A DNA stretch of 64,000 nt from Colletes latitarsis (GCF_051014445.1 NC_135143.1:1054001-1118000); one strand, 5' to 3'; shown: positions 27,601 to 42,394, counted from the stretch's first letter. A program made the numbers and translations. Notes: generated by a model not told the origin, from the sequence alone.

Positions 27601-30600
27601 CAAGTATGCGAAGAAGGCAAAATCATGAGCCAGATGCGGGCATAACCCAGACCTAACCCAGACCTAACCTGTCTTACCGACTGAAATACTGACCGTACCC
27701 AGGTTTAATTGACTGTTACTGTGTGGTACCATATTACTACGTGACTCAAGCTCGAAAAAACCCAGGATCTGGCCAACAAGTATGCGAAGAAGGCAAAATC
27801 ATGAGCCAGATGCGGGCATTACACAGGCCTAACACAGACCTAACCGGTGTTATCCTCTAAAATATTGATCGAAACCAGGTTTAATTGACTGTCTCAATGA
27901 GGTACCACATTACTACGTGATTTAAATCCGAAAAAACCTAGGATCTGGCCAACAAGTATGCGAAGAAGGCAAAATCATGAGCCAGATGCGGGCATAACCC
28001 AGGCCTAACCCAGACCTAACCGGTTTTATCCTCTAAAATATTGATCGAAACCAGGTTTAATTGACTGTTTCTATATGGTACCACATTACTACGTGATTCA
28101 AACCCGAAAAAACCCAGGATCTGGCCAACAAGTATCCGAAGAAAGCAAAATCATGTGCCAGATGCGGGCATAACCCAGACCTAACCCTGACCTAACCTGT
28201 GTTACCGACTGAAATACTGACCGAATCCAGGTTTAATTGACTGTTACTGTGTGGTACCGTATTACTACGTGACTCAAGCTCGAAGAAACCCAGGATCTGG
28301 CCGACAAGTATGCGAAGAAGGCAAAATCATGAGCCAGATGCGGGGATAAACCAGGCCTGACCCAGACCTAACCGGTTTTATCCTCTAAAATATTGATCGA
28401 AACCAGGTTTAATCGTCCGTCACGGTATGCTACCACATTACTACGTGATACACACCAGAGAAAACCAAGGATCTGGCCAACAAGAACGCGGAGAAGGCAA
28501 AATCATGAGCCAGATGCGGGCATAACCCGAACCTAACCCAGACCTAACCGGTTTTATCCTGTAACATATTGATCCAAACCAGTTTTAATTGACTGTTACA
28601 ATGTGGTACCACATTCCTACGTGATTCAAACCAGAGAAAACCCAGGATCTGGCCAACAAGTATGCGAAGAAGGCAAAATCATGAGCCAGACGCGGGCATA
28701 AACCAGGCCGAACCCAGGCCTAACCGGTTTTATCCTCTAAAATACTGACCGAATCCAGGTTTAATTGACTGTTACTGTGTGGTACCACATTACCACGTCA
28801 CCCAAACTCGAAGAAACCAAGGATCTGGCCAACAAGTATGCGAAGAAGACAAAATCATGAGTCTGATGCGGGCATAACCCAGACCTAACCCAGACCTAAC
28901 CTGTGTTACCGACTGAAATACTGACCGAATCCAGGTTTAATTGACTGTTACTGTGTGGTACCACATTACCACGTCACCCAAACTCGAAAAAACCAAGGAT
29001 CTGGCCAACAAGTATGCGAAGAAGACAAAATCATGAGTCTGATGCGGGCATAACCCAGACCTAATCGGTGTTATCCTCTAAAATATTGACCGAATCCAGG
29101 TTTAGTTGACTGTTACTGTGTGGTACCACATTCCTACGTGATTCAAACCCGAAAAAACACAGGATCTGGCCAACAAGTATGCGAAGAAGGCAAAATCATG
29201 AGCCAGATGCGGGCATAACCCAGACCTAACCCGGACCTAACCGGTGTTATCCTCTAAAATATTGATCGAAACCAGGTTTAATTGACTGTTTCAATGAGGT
29301 ACCACATTACAACGTGATTCAAATCCGAAAATACCCAGGATCTGGCCAACAAGTATGCGAAGAAGGCAAAATCATGAGCCAGATGCGGGCATAACCCAGA
29401 CCTAACCCAGACCTAACCGGTGTTACCGACTAAAATACTGACCGAATCCACGTTTAGTTGACTGTTACTGTGTGGTACCACATTACTACGTGATTCAAAC
29501 CCGAAAAAACCCAGGATCTGGCCAACAAGTATGCGAGGAAGGCAAAATCATGAGCCAGATGCGGGCATAACCCAGACCTAACCCAGACCTAACCGGTTTT
29601 AACCTGTAACATATTGATCCAAACCGGGTTTAATTGACTGTTACAATGTGGTACCACATTACTACGTGATTCAAACCCGAAAAAACCCAGGATCTGGCCA
29701 ACAAGTATGCGAAGAAGGCAAAATCATGAGCCAGATGCGGGCATAACCCAGGCCTAACCCAGACCTAACCGGTTTTATCCTCTAAAATATTGATCGAAAC
29801 CAGGTTTAATTGTCTGTCACAGTATGCTACCACATTACTACGAGATACACACCAGAGAAAACCAAGGATCTGGCCAACAAGAATGCGGAGAAGGCAAAAT
29901 TATGAGCCAGATGCGGGCATAACCCAGGCCTAACCCAGACCTAACCGGTTTTATCCTGTAACATATTGATCCAAACCGGGTTTAATTGACTGTTACAATG
30001 TGGTACCACATTACTACGTGATTCAAACCCGAAAAAACCCAGGATCTGGCCAACAAGTATGCGAAGAAGGCAAAATCATGAGCCAGATGCGGGCATAACC
30101 CAGACCTAACCCAGACCTAACCTGTCTTACCGACTGAAATACTGACCGTATCCAGGTTTAATTGACTGTTACTGTGTGGTACCATATTACTACGTGACTC
30201 AAGCTCGAAAAAACCCAGGATCTGGCCAACAAGTATGCGAAGAAGGCAAAATCATGAGCCAGATGCGGGCATTACACAGGCCTAACACAGACCTAACCGG
30301 TGTTATCCTCTAAAATATTGATCGAAACCAGGTTTAATTGACTGTCTCAATGAGGTACCACATTACTACGTGATTCAAATCCGAAAAAACCTAGGATCTG
30401 GCCAACAAGTATGCGAAGAAGGCAAAATCATGAGCCAGATGCGGGCATAACCCAGACCTAACCCTGACCTAACCTGTGTTACCGACTGAAATACTGACCG
30501 AATCCAGGTTTAATTGACTGTTACTGTGTGGTACCGTATTACTACGTGACTCAAGCTCGAAGAAACCCAGGATCTGGCCGACAAGTATGCGAAGAAGGCA

Positions 30601-33600
30601 AAATCATGAGCCAGATGCGGGCATAAACCAGGCCTGACCCAGACCTAACCGGTTTTATCCTCTAAAATATTGATCGACACCAGGTTTAATCGTCTGTCAC
30701 GGTATGCTACCACATTACTACGTGATACACACCAGAGAAAACCAAGGATCTGGCCAACAAGAACGCGGAGAAGGCAAAATCATGAGCCAGATGCGGGCAT
30801 AACCCGAACCTAACCCAGACCTAACCGGTTTTATCCTGTAACATATTGATCCAAACCAGTTTTAATTGACTGTTACAATGTGGTACCACATTCCTACGTG
30901 ATTCAAACCCGAAAAAACCCAGGATCTGGCCAACGAGTATGCGAAGAAGGCAAAATCATGAGCCAGATGCGTGCATAAACCAGGCCGAACCCAGGCCTAA
31001 CCGGTTTTATCCTCTAAAATACTGACCGAATCCAGGTTTAATTGACTGTTACTGTGTGGTACCACATTACCACGTCACCCAAACTCGAAAAAACCAAGGA
31101 TCTGGCCAACAAGTATGCGAAGAAGGCAAAATCATGAGACAGATGCGGGCATAAACCAGGCCTAACAAAGACCTAACCGGTATTATCCTATAAAATATTC
31201 ATCGAAACCAGGTTTAATTGACTGTTTCTATGTGGTACCACATTACTACGTGATTCAAACCCGAAAAAACCCAGGATCTGGCCAACAAGTATGCGAAGAA
31301 GGCAAAATCATGAGCCAGATGCGGGCATAAACCAGGCCGAACCCAGGCCTAACCGGTTTTATCCTCTAAAATACTGACCGAATCCAGGTTTAATTGACTG
31401 TTACTGTGTGGTACCACATTACCACGTCACCCAAACTCGAAAAAACCAAGGATCTGGCCAACAAGTATGCGAAGAAGACAAAATCATGAGTCTGATGCGG
31501 GCATAACCCAGACCTAACCCAGACCTAACCTGTGTTACCGACTGAAATACTGACCGAATCCAGGTTTAATTGACTGTTACTGTGTGGTACAACATTACTG
31601 CGTCACCCAAACTCGAAAAAACCCAGGATCTGGCCAACAAGTATGCGAAGAAGGCAAAATCATGAGCCAGATGCGGGCATAAACCAGGCCGAACCCAGGC
31701 CTAACCGGTTTTATCCTCTAAAATACTGACCGAATCCAGGTTTAATTGACTGTTACTGTGTGGTACCACATTACCACGTCACCCAAACTCGAAAAAACCA
31801 AGGATCTGGCCAACAAGTATGCGAAGAAGACAAAATCATGAGTCTGATGCGGGCATAACCCAGACCTAACCCAGACCTAACCTGTGTTACCGACTGAAAT
31901 ACTGACCGAATCCAGGTTTAATTGACTGTTACTGTGTGGTACAACATTACTGCGTCACCCAAACTCGAAAAAACCCAGGATCTGGCCAACAAGTATGCGA
32001 AGAAGGCAAAATCATGAGCCAGATGCGGGCATAAACCAGGCCGAACCCAGGCCTAACCGGTGTTATCCTCTAAAATACTGACCGAATCCAGGTTTAATTG
32101 ACTGTTACTGTGGTACCACATTACCACGTCACCCAAACTCGAAAAAACCAAGGATCTGGCCAACAAGTATGCGAAGAAGGCAAAATCATGAGACAGATGC
32201 GGGCATAAACCAGGCCTAACACAGACCTAACCGGTTTTATCCTATAAAATATTCATCGAAACCAGGTTTAATTGACTGTTTCTATGTGGTACCACATTAC
32301 TACGTGATTCAAACCCGAAAAACCCAGGATCTGGCCAACAAGTATGCGAAGAAGGCAAAATCATGAGCCAGATGCGGGCATAAACCAGGCCGAACCCAGG
32401 CCTAACCGGTTTTATCCTCTAAAATACTGACCGAATCCAGGTTTAATTGACTGTTACTGTGTGGTACCACATTACCACGTCACCCAAACTCGAAAAAACC
32501 AAGGATCTGGCCAACAAGTATGCGAAGAAGACAAAATCATGAGTCTGATGCGGGCATAACCCAGACCTAATCGGTGTTATCCTCTAAAATATTGACCGAA
32601 TCCAGGTTTAGTTGACTGTTACTGTGTGGTACCACATTCCTACGTGATTCAAACCCGAAAAAACCCAGGATCTGGCCAACAAGTATGCGAAGAAGGCAAA
32701 ATCATGAGCCAGATGCGGGCATAACCCAGACCTAACCCAGACCTAACCGGTGTTACCGACTAAAATACTGACCGAATCCACGTTTAGTTGACTGTTACTG
32801 TGTGGTACCACATTACTACGTGACACAAGCTCGAAAAAACCCAGGATCTGGCCAACAAGTATGCGAAGAAGGCAAAATCATGAGCCAGATGCGGGCATAA
32901 CCCAGACCTAATCCAGACCTAACCGGTGTTACCGACTAAAATACTGACCGAATCCACGTTTAGTTGACTGTTACTGTGTGGTACCACATTACTACGTGAC
33001 ACAAGCTCGAAAAAACCCAGGATCTGGCCAACAAGTGTGCGAAGAAGGCAAAATTATGAGCCAGATGCGGGCATAACCCAGGCCTAACCCTGACCTAACC
33101 AGTTTTATCCTGTAACAAATTGATCTAAACCGGGTTTAATTGACTGTTACAATGTGGTACCACATTACTACGTGATTCAAACCCGAAAAAACCCAGGATC
33201 TGGCCAACAAGTATGCGAAGAAGGCAAAATCATGAGCCAGATGCGGGCATAACCCAGACCTAACCCAGACCTAACCTGTGTTACCGACTGAAATACTGAC
33301 CGAATCCAGGTTTAATTGACTGTTACTGTGTGGTACCATATTACTACGACACTCAAGCTCGAAAAAACCCAGGATCTGGCCAACAAGTATGCGAAGAATG
33401 CAAAATCATGAGCCAGATGCGGGCATAACCCTGGCCTAACCCAGACCTAACCGGTTTTATCCTCTACAATATTGATCGAAACCAGGTTTAATTGGCTGTC
33501 ACAGTATGCTACCACATTACTACGTGATACACACCAGAGAAAACCATGGATGTGGCCAAGAAGAACGCGGAGAAGGCAAAATCATGAGCCAGATGCGGGC

Positions 33601-33707
33601 ATAACCCGAACCTAACCCAGACCTAACCGGTTCCATCCTGTAACATATTGATCCAAACCAGTTTTAATTGACTGTTACAATGTGGTACCACATTCCTACG
33701 TGATTCA

Positions 33708-36063
33708 AACCAGAGAAAACCAAGGATCTGGCCAACAAGAATGCGGAAAAGGCAAAATGATGAGCCAGATGCGGGCATAACCCAGACCTAACTCAGACCT
33801 AACCGGTGTTACCGACTAAAATACTGACCGAATCCAGGTTTCATTGACCGTTACTGTGTGGTACCACATTACTACGTGATTCAAACCCGAAAAAAACCCA
33901 GGATCTGGCCAACAAGTATGCGAAGAAGGCAAAATCATGAGACAGATGCGGGCATAAACCAGGCCTTACACAGACCTAACCGGTTTTATCCTATACAATA
34001 TTCGTCGAAACCAGGTTTAATTGACTGTTTCTATGTGGTACCACATTACTACGTGATTCAAACCCGAAAAAACCCAGGATCTGGCCAACAAGTATGCGAA
34101 GAAGGCAAAATCATGAGCCAGATGCGGGCATAAACCAGGCCGAACCCAGGCCTAACCGGTTTCATCCTCTAAAATACTGACCGAATCCAGGTTTAATTGA
34201 CTGTTACTGTGTGGTACCACATTACCACGTCACCCAAACTCGAAAAAACCAAGGATCTGGCCAAGAAGTATGCGAAGAAGACAAAATCATGAGTCTGATG
34301 CGGGCATAACCCAGACCTAACCGGTGTTATCCTCTAAAATATTGACCGAATCCAGGTTTAGTTGACTGTTACTGTGTGGTACCACATTTCTACGTGATTC
34401 AAACCCGAAAAAACCCAGGATCTGGCCAACAAGTATGCGAAGAAGGCAAAATCATGAGCCAGATGCGGGCATAACCCAGACCTAACCCGGACCTAACCGG
34501 TGTTATCCTCTAAAATATTGATCGAAACCAGGTTTAATTGACTGTTTCAATGAGGTACCACTTTACTACGTGATTCAAATCCGAAAATACCCAGGATCTG
34601 GCCAACAAGTATGCGAAGAAGGCAAAATCATGAGCCAGATGCGGGCATAACCCAGACCTAACCCAGACCTAACCGGTGTTACCGACTAAAATACTGACCG
34701 AATCCACGTTTAGTTGACTGTTACTGTGTGGTACCACATTACTACGTGACACAAGCTCGAAAAAACCCAGGATCTGGCCAACAAGTATGCGAAGAAGTCA
34801 AAATCATAAGCCAGATGCGGGCATAACTCAGACCTAACCCAGACCTAACCGGTGTTATCCTCTAAAATATTGACCGAATCCAGGTTTAGTTGACTGTTAC
34901 TGTGTGGTACCACATTCCTACGTGATTCAAACCCGAAAAAACCCAGGATCTGGCCAACAAGTATGCGAGGAAGGCAAAATCATGAGCCAGATGCGGGCAT
35001 AACCCAGACCTAACCCAGACCTAACCGGTTTTAACCTGTAACATATTGATCCAAGCCGGGTTTAATTGACTGTTACAATGTGGTACCACATTACTACGTG
35101 ATTCAAACCCGAAAAAACCCAGGATCTGGCCAACAAGTATGCGAAGAAGGCAAAATCATGAGCCAGATGCGGGCATAACCCAGACCTAACCCAGACCTAA
35201 CCTGTGTTACCGACTGAAATACTGACCGAATCCAGGTTTAATTGACTGTTACTGTGTGGTACAACATTACTGCGTCACCCAAACTCGAAAAAACCCAGGA
35301 TCTGGCCAACAAGTATGCGAAGAAGGCAAAATCATGTGCCAGATGCGGCCATAACCAAGACCTATCGCAGACCTAACCGGTGTTATCCTCTAAAATATTG
35401 ATCGAAACCAGGTTTAGTTGACTGTCTCTATGTGGTACCACATTACTACGTGATTCAAACCCGAAAAAACCCAGGATCTGGCCAACGAGTATGCGAAGAA
35501 GGCAAAATCATGAGCCAGATGCGGGCATAAACCAGGCCGAACCCAGGCCTAACCGGTTTTATCCTCTAAAATACTGACCGAATCCAGGTTTAATTGACTG
35601 TTACTGTGTGGTACCACATTACCACGTCACCCATACTCGAAAAAACCAAGGATCTGGCCAACAAGTATACGAAGAAGGCAAAATCATGAGACAGATGCGG
35701 GCATAAACCAGGCCTAACACAGACCTAACAGGTTTTATCCTATAAAATATTCATCGAAACCAGGTTTAATTGACTGTTTCTATGTGGTACCACATTACTA
35801 CGTGATTCAAACCCGAAAAAACCCAGGATCTGGCCAACAAGTATGCGAAGAAGGCAAAATCATGAGCCAGATGCGGGCATAAACCAGCCCGAACCCAGGC
35901 TTAACCGGTTTTGTCCTCTAAAATACTGACCGAATCCAGGTTTAATTGACTGTTACTGTGTGGTACCACATTACCACGTCACCCAAACTCGAAAAAACCA
36001 AGGATCTGGCCAACAAGTATGCGAAGAAGACAAAATCATGAGTCTGATGCGGGCATAACCCAG
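33708..36063. repeat. Duplicated block B, copy 2
   Basis: Partner of 22315-24670 at an offset of 11,393 bp. It holds the TGCGGCCATAACC marker at 35344, followed by a second one at 37798 (2,454 bp later), mirroring 23951 and 26403. Edges are approximate. Confidence 0.7.
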
Positions 36064-38449
36064 ACCTAACCGGTGTTATCCTCTAAAATATTGACCGAAT
36101 CCAGGTTTAGTTGACTGTTACTGTGTGGTACCACATTCCTACGTGATTCAAACCCGAAAAAACCCAGGATCTGGCCAACAAGTATGCGAAGAAGGCAAAA
36201 TCATGAGCCAGATGCGGGCATAACCCAGACCTAACCCAGACCTAACCGGTTCTATCCTGTAACATATTGATCCAAACCAGTTTTAATTGACTGTTACAAT
36301 GTGGTACCACATTCCTACGTGATTCAAACCAGAGAAAACCAAGGATCTGGCCAACAAGAATGCGGAAAAGGCAAAATGATGAGCCAGATGCGGGCATAAC
36401 CCAGACCTAACCCAGACCTAACCGGTGTTATCCTCTAAAGTATTGATCGAAACCAGGTTTAATTGACTGTTTCAATGAGGTACAACATTACTGCGTGACT
36501 CACGCTCGAAAAAACCCAGGATCTGGCCAACAAGTATGCGAAGAAGGCAAAATCATGTGCCATATGCGGGCATAACCCAGGCCTAACCCAGACCTAACCG
36601 GTTCAATCCTCTAAAATATTGATCGAAACCAGGTTTAATTGACTGTTACTGTGTGGTACCACATTACCACGTCACCCAAACTCGAAAAAACCAAGGATCT
36701 GGCCAACAAGTATGCGAAGAAGGCAAAATCATGAGCCAGATGCGGGCATAACCCAGACCTAACTCAGACCTAACCGGTGTTACCGACTAAAATACTGACC
36801 GAATCCAGGTTTCATTGAGCGTTACTGTGTGGTACCACATTACTACGTGATTCAAACCCGGAAAAAACCCAGGATCTGGCCAACAAGTATGCGAAGAAGG
36901 CAAAATCATGAGCCAGATGCGTGCATAAACCAGACCTAACCCAGACCTAACCGGTTTTAACCTGTAACATATTGATCCAAACCGGGTTTAATTGACTGTT
37001 ACAATGAGGTACCACATTACTACGTGATTCAAATCCGAAAATACCCAGGATCTGGCCAACAAGTATGCGAAGAAGGCAAAATCATGAGCCAGATGCGGGC
37101 ATAACCCAGACCTAACCCAGACCTAACCGGTGTTACCGACTAAAATACTGACCGAATCCACGTTTAGTTGACTGTTACTGTGTGGTACCACATTACTACG
37201 TGACACAAGCTCGAAAAAACCCAGGACCTGGCCAACAAGTATGCGAAGAAGTCAAAATCATAAGCCAGATGCGGGCATAACTCAGACCTAACCCAGACCT
37301 AACCGGTGTTATCCTCTAAAATATTGACCGAATCCAGGTTTAGTTGACTGTTACTGTGTGGTACCACATTCCTACGTGATTCAAACCCGAAAAAACCCAG
37401 GATCTGGCCAACAAGTATGCGAGGAAGGCAAAATCATGAGCCAGATGCGGGCATAACCCAGACCTAACCCAGACCTAACCGGTTTTAACCTGTAACATAT
37501 TGATCCAAACCGGGTTTAATTGACTGTTACAATGTGGTACCACATTACTACGTGATTCAAACCCGAAAAAACCCAGGATCTGGCCAACAAGTATGCGAAG
37601 AAGGCAAAATCATGAGCCAGATGCGGGCATAACCCAGACCTAACCCAGACCTAACCTGTGTTACCGACTGAAATACTGACCGAATCCAGGTTTAATTGAC
37701 CGTTACTGTGTGGTACAACATTACTGCGTCACCCAAACTCGAAAAAACCCAGGATCTGGCCAACAAGTATGCGAAGAAGGCAAAATCATGTGCCAGATGC
37801 GGCCATAACCAAGACCTAACGCAGACCTAACCGTTGTTATCCTCTAAAATATTGATCGAAACCAGGTTTAGTTGACTGTCTCTATGTGGTACCACATTAC
37901 TACGTGATTCAAACCCGAAAAAACCCAGGATCTGGCCAACGAGTATGCGAAGAAGGCAAAATCATGAGCCAGATGCGGGCATAAACCAGGCCGAACCCAG
38001 GCCTAACCGGTTTTATCCTCTAAAATACTGACCGAATCCAGGTTTAATTGACTGCTACTGTGTGGTACCACATTACCACGTCACCCAAACTCGAAAAAAC
38101 CAAGGATCTGGCCAACAAGTATGCGAAGAAGGCAAAATCATGAGACAGATGCGGGCATAAACCAGGCCTAACACAGACCTAACCGGTTTTATCCTATAAA
38201 ATATTCATCGAAACCAGGTTTAATTGACTGTTTCTATGTGGTACCACATTACTACGTGATTCAAACCCGAAAAAACCCAGGATCTGGCCAACAAGTATGC
38301 GAAGAAGGCAAAATCATGAGCCAGATGCGGGCATAAACCAGCCCCAACCCAGGCCTAACCGGTTTTGTCCTCTAAAATACTGACCGAATCCAGGTTTAAT
38401 TGACTGTTACTGTGTGGTACCACATTACCACGTCACCCAAACTCGAAAA

Positions 38450-40429
38450 AACCAAGGATCTGGCCAACAAGTATGCGAAGAAGACAAAATCATGAGTCTG
38501 ATGCGGGCATAACCCAGACCTAACCGGTGTTATCCTCTAAAATATTGACCGAATCCAGGTTTAGTTGACTGTTACTGTGTGGTACCACATTCCTACGTGA
38601 TTCAAACCCGAAAAAACCCAGGATCTGGCCAACAAGTATGCGAAGAAGGCAAAATCATGAGCCAGATGCGGGCATAACCCAGACCTAACCCGGACCTAAC
38701 CGGTGTTATCCTCTAAAATATTGATCGAAACCAGGTTTAATTGACTGTTTCAATGAGGTACCACATTACTACATGATTCAAATCCGAAAAAACCCAGGAT
38801 CTGGCCAACAAGTATGCGAAGAAGGCAAAATCATGAGCCAGATGCGGGCATAACCCAGACCTAACCCAGACCTAACCGGTGTTACCGACTAAAATACTGA
38901 CCGAATCCACGGTTAGTTGACTGTTACTGTGTGGTACCACATTACTACGTGACACAAGCTCGAAAAAACCCAGGATCTGGCCAACAAGTATGCGAAGAAG
39001 TCAAAATCATAAGCCAGATGCGGGCATAACCCAGACCTAACCCAGACCTAACCGGTGTTACCGACTAAAATACTGACCGAATCCACGTTTAGTTGACTGT
39101 TACAGTGTGGTACCACATTACTACGTGACTCAAGCTCGAAAAAACCCAGGATCTGGCCAACAAGTATGCGAAGAAGGCAAAGTCATGAGCCAGATGCGGG
39201 CATAACCCAGACCTAAACCAGACCTAACCGGTGTTACCGACTAAAATACTGACCGAATCCACGTTTAGTTGACTGTTACTGTGTGGTACCACATTACTAC
39301 GTGACACAAGCTCGAAAATACCCAGGATCTGGCCAACAAGTATCCGAAGAAGTCAAAATCATAAGCCAGATGCGGGCATAACTCAGACCTGACCCAGAGC
39401 TAACCGGTGTTATCCTCTAAAATATTGACCGAATCCAGGTTTAGTTGACTGTTACTGTGTGGTACCACATTCCTACGTGATTCAAACCCGAAAAAAACCC
39501 AGGATCTGGCCAACAAGTATGCGAAGAAGGCAAAATCATGAGCCTGATGCGGGCATAACCCAGACCTAACCGGTGTTATCCTCTAAAATATTGACCGAAT
39601 CCAGGTTTAGTTGACTGTTACTGTGTGGTACCACATTCCTACGTGATTCAAACCCGAAAAAACCCAGGACCTGGCCAACAAGTATGCGAAGAAGGCAAAA
39701 TCATGAGCCAGATGCCGGCATAACCCAGACCTAACCCGGACCTAACCGGTGTTATCCTCTAAAATATTGATCGAAACCAGGTTTAGTTGACTGTTTCAAT
39801 GAGGTACCACATTACTACGTGATTCAAATCCGAAAAAACCCAGGATCTGGCCAACAAGTATGCGAAGAAGGCAAAATCATGAGCCAGATGCGGGCATAAC
39901 CCAGACCTAACCCAGACCTAACCGGTGTTACCGACTAAAATACTGACCGAATCCACGTTTAGTTGACTGTTACTGTGTGGTACCACATTACTACGTGACA
40001 CAAGCTCGAAAAAACCCAGGATCTGGCCAACAAGTATGCGAAGAAGTCAAAATCATAAGCCAGATGCGGGCATAACTCAGACCTAACCCAGACCTAACCG
40101 GTGTTACCGACTAATATACTGACCGAATCCACGTTTAGTTGACTGTTACAGTGTGGTACCACATTACTACGTGACTCAAGCTCGAAAAAATCCAGGATCT
40201 GGCCAACAAGTATGCGAAGAAGGCAAAGTCATGAGCCAGATGCGGGCATAACCCAGACCTAAACCAGACCTAACCGGTGTTATCCTCTAAAATATTGACC
40301 GAATCCAGGTTTAGTTGACTGTTACTGTGTGGTACCACATTCCTACGTGATTCAAACCCGAAAAAAACCCAGGATCTGGCCAACAAGTATGCGAAGAAGT
40401 CAAAATCATAAGCCAGATGCGGGCATAAC
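38450..40429. repeat. Duplicated block C, copy 1 (includes an unfilled insertion site)
   Basis: Matches the left flank of the retrotransposon at an offset of 3,480 bp (38450-38861 against 41930-42341) and the right flank at 4,887 bp (38847-40429 against 43734-45316). The difference, 1,407 bp, is the 1,392-bp element plus its 15-bp duplication. The uninterrupted target sequence lies at 38847-38861. Confidence 0.85.
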
Positions 40430-42326
40430 TCAGACCTGACCAGAGCTAACCGGTGTTATCCTCTAAAATATTGACCGAATCCAGGTTTAGTTGACTGTTA
40501 CTGTGTGGTACCACATTCCTACGTGATTCAAACCCGAAAAAAACCCAGGATCTGGCCAACAAGTATGCGAAGAAGGCAAAGTCATGAGCCAGATGCGGGC
40601 ATATCCCAGACCTAAACCAGACCTAACCGGTTTTAGCCTCTAAAATACTGACCAAAACCAGGTTTAATTGACTGTTTCTATGTGGTACCACATTACTACG
40701 TGATTCAAACCCGAAAAAACCCGGGATCTGGCCAACAAGTATGCGAAGAAGGCAAAATCATGAGCCTGATGCGGGCATAACCCAGACCTAACCGGTGTTA
40801 TCCTCTAAAATATTGATCGAAACCAGGTTTAATTGTCTGTTTCAGTGTGCTGCCACATAACTACGTGATTCAAACCCGAAAGAACCCAGGATCTGGCCAA
40901 CAAGAAAGCGGAAAAGGCAAAATCATGAGCCAGATGCGGGCATAACCCAGACCTAACCCAGACCTAACCGGTGTTATCCTCTAAAATATTGACCGAATCC
41001 AGGTTTAGTTGACTGTTACTGTGTGGTACCACATTCCTACGTGATTCAAACCCGAAAAAAAACCCAGGATCTGGCCAACAAGTATGCGAAGGAGGCAAAA
41101 TCATGAGCCTGATGCGGGCATACCCCTAGCTCTAACCGGTGTTATCCTCCAAAATATTGACCGAATCCAGGTTTAGTTGACTGTTACTGTGTGGTACCAC
41201 ATTACTACGTGATTCAGACACGAAAAAACCCAGGATCTGGCCAACAACTATGCGAAGAAGGCAAAATCATGAGCCAGATGCGGGCATAACCCAAACCTAA
41301 CCCAGACCTAACCGGGGTTACCGACTAAAATACTGACCGAAACCAGGTTTAATTGACTGTTTCTATGTGGTACCACATTACTACGTGATTCAAACCCGAA
41401 AAAACCCAGGATCTGGCCAACAAGAATGCGGAAAAGGCAAAATCATGAGCCAGATGAGGGCATAACCCAGACCTAACCCAGACCCAACCGGTGTTATCCT
41501 CTAAAATATTGATCGAAACCAGGTTTAATTGTCTGTTTCAGTGTGCTACCACATAACTACGTGATTCAAACCCGAAAGAACCCAGGATCTGGCCAGCAAG
41601 AATGCGGAAAAGGCAAAATCATGAGCCAGATGCGTGCTTAACCCAGACCTAACCCAGATCTAACCGGTGCTATCCTCTAAAATATTGATCGAAACCAGGT
41701 TTAATTGACTGTTTCTATGTTGTACCACATTACTACGTGATTCAAACACGAAAATCCCAGGATCTGGCCAAGAAGTATGCGAAGTATGCAAAATCTCGAG
41801 CCAGATGCGGGCATAACCCAGGCCTAACCTAGACCTAACCGGTTTTATCCTCTAAAATATTGATCGAAACCAGGTTTAATTGTCTGTCACAGTATGCTAC
41901 CACATTACTACGTGATACACACCAGAGAAAACCAAGGATCTGGCCAACAAGTATGCGAAGAAGACAAAATCATGAGTCTGATGCGGGCATAACCCAGACC
42001 TAACCGGTGTTATCCTCTAAAATATTGACCGAATCCAGGTTTAGTTGACTGTTACTGTGTGGTACCACATTCCTACGTGATTCAAACCCGAAAAAACCCA
42101 GGATCTGGCCAACAAGTATGCGAAGAAGGCAAAATTATGAGCCAGATGCGGGCATAACCCAGACCTAACCCGGACCTAACCGGTGTTATCCTCTAAAATA
42201 TTGATCGAAACCAGGTTTAATTGACTGTTTCAATGAGGTACCACATTACTACGTGATTCAAATCCGAAAAAACCCAGGATCTGGCCAACAAGTATGCGAA
42301 GAAGGCAAAATCATGAGCCAGATGCG

Positions 42327-42339
42327 GGCATAACCCAGA

Positions 42340-42341
<2 letters not shown>
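42327..42341. repeat. Target-site duplication, 3' side of the element
   Basis: GGCATAACCCAGACC, identical to 43734-43748. The base before it is G here and A at the other copy, so the duplication is exactly 15 bp. It ends at CC, immediately before the poly(T), which places the first-strand nick at CC|TAA in the satellite box. Confidence 0.95.

Positions 42342-42371
<30 letters not shown>
42342..42371 (-). other. Poly(A) tail of the retrotransposon (T30 on plus strand)
   Basis: Thirty uninterrupted T residues on the plus strand directly after CCCAGACC. Read on the element strand this is a 3' poly(A) tail joined to GGTCTGGG of the satellite. Because the target reads CC|TAA, the tail may include one A or T belonging to the target. 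Confidence 0.95.
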
Positions 42372-42373
<2 letters not shown>

Positions 42374-42394
42374 CGTGGTGAAATCCTCATGGAC

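Larger units (their letters stand above)
1..42341. repeat. Satellite array, left arm (176/165-bp monomer)
   Basis: Head-to-tail tandem array. Using the conserved GGTTTAATTGACTG as a phase mark, the first monomers begin at 35, 211, 387, 563, 739, 915 and 1080, giving steps of 176, 176, 176, 176, 176 and 165 bp. In order, a monomer holds GTTTAATTGACTGTT, a palindrome around GGTACC, ACTACGTGATTCAAACCCG, an A-tract of 5-8 bases, CCCAGGATCTGGCCAACAAG, TATGCGAAGAAGGCAAAATC, ATGAGCCAGATGCGGGCATA, one or two CCCAGACCTAA boxes, ACCGG, and a variable segment of about 30 bp. I saw no host gene, tRNA, rRNA or second transposon in this arm. The monomer length is close to a nucleosome repeat, which suits centromeric or subtelomeric heterochromatin; which of these it is cannot be told from sequence alone. 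Confidence 0.97.

Noticed and set aside
1..42341. CRISPR-like array
   Set aside because: The whole 165-176-bp unit is repeated with scattered substitutions. There are no short constant repeats separated by unique spacers, and no cas genes.
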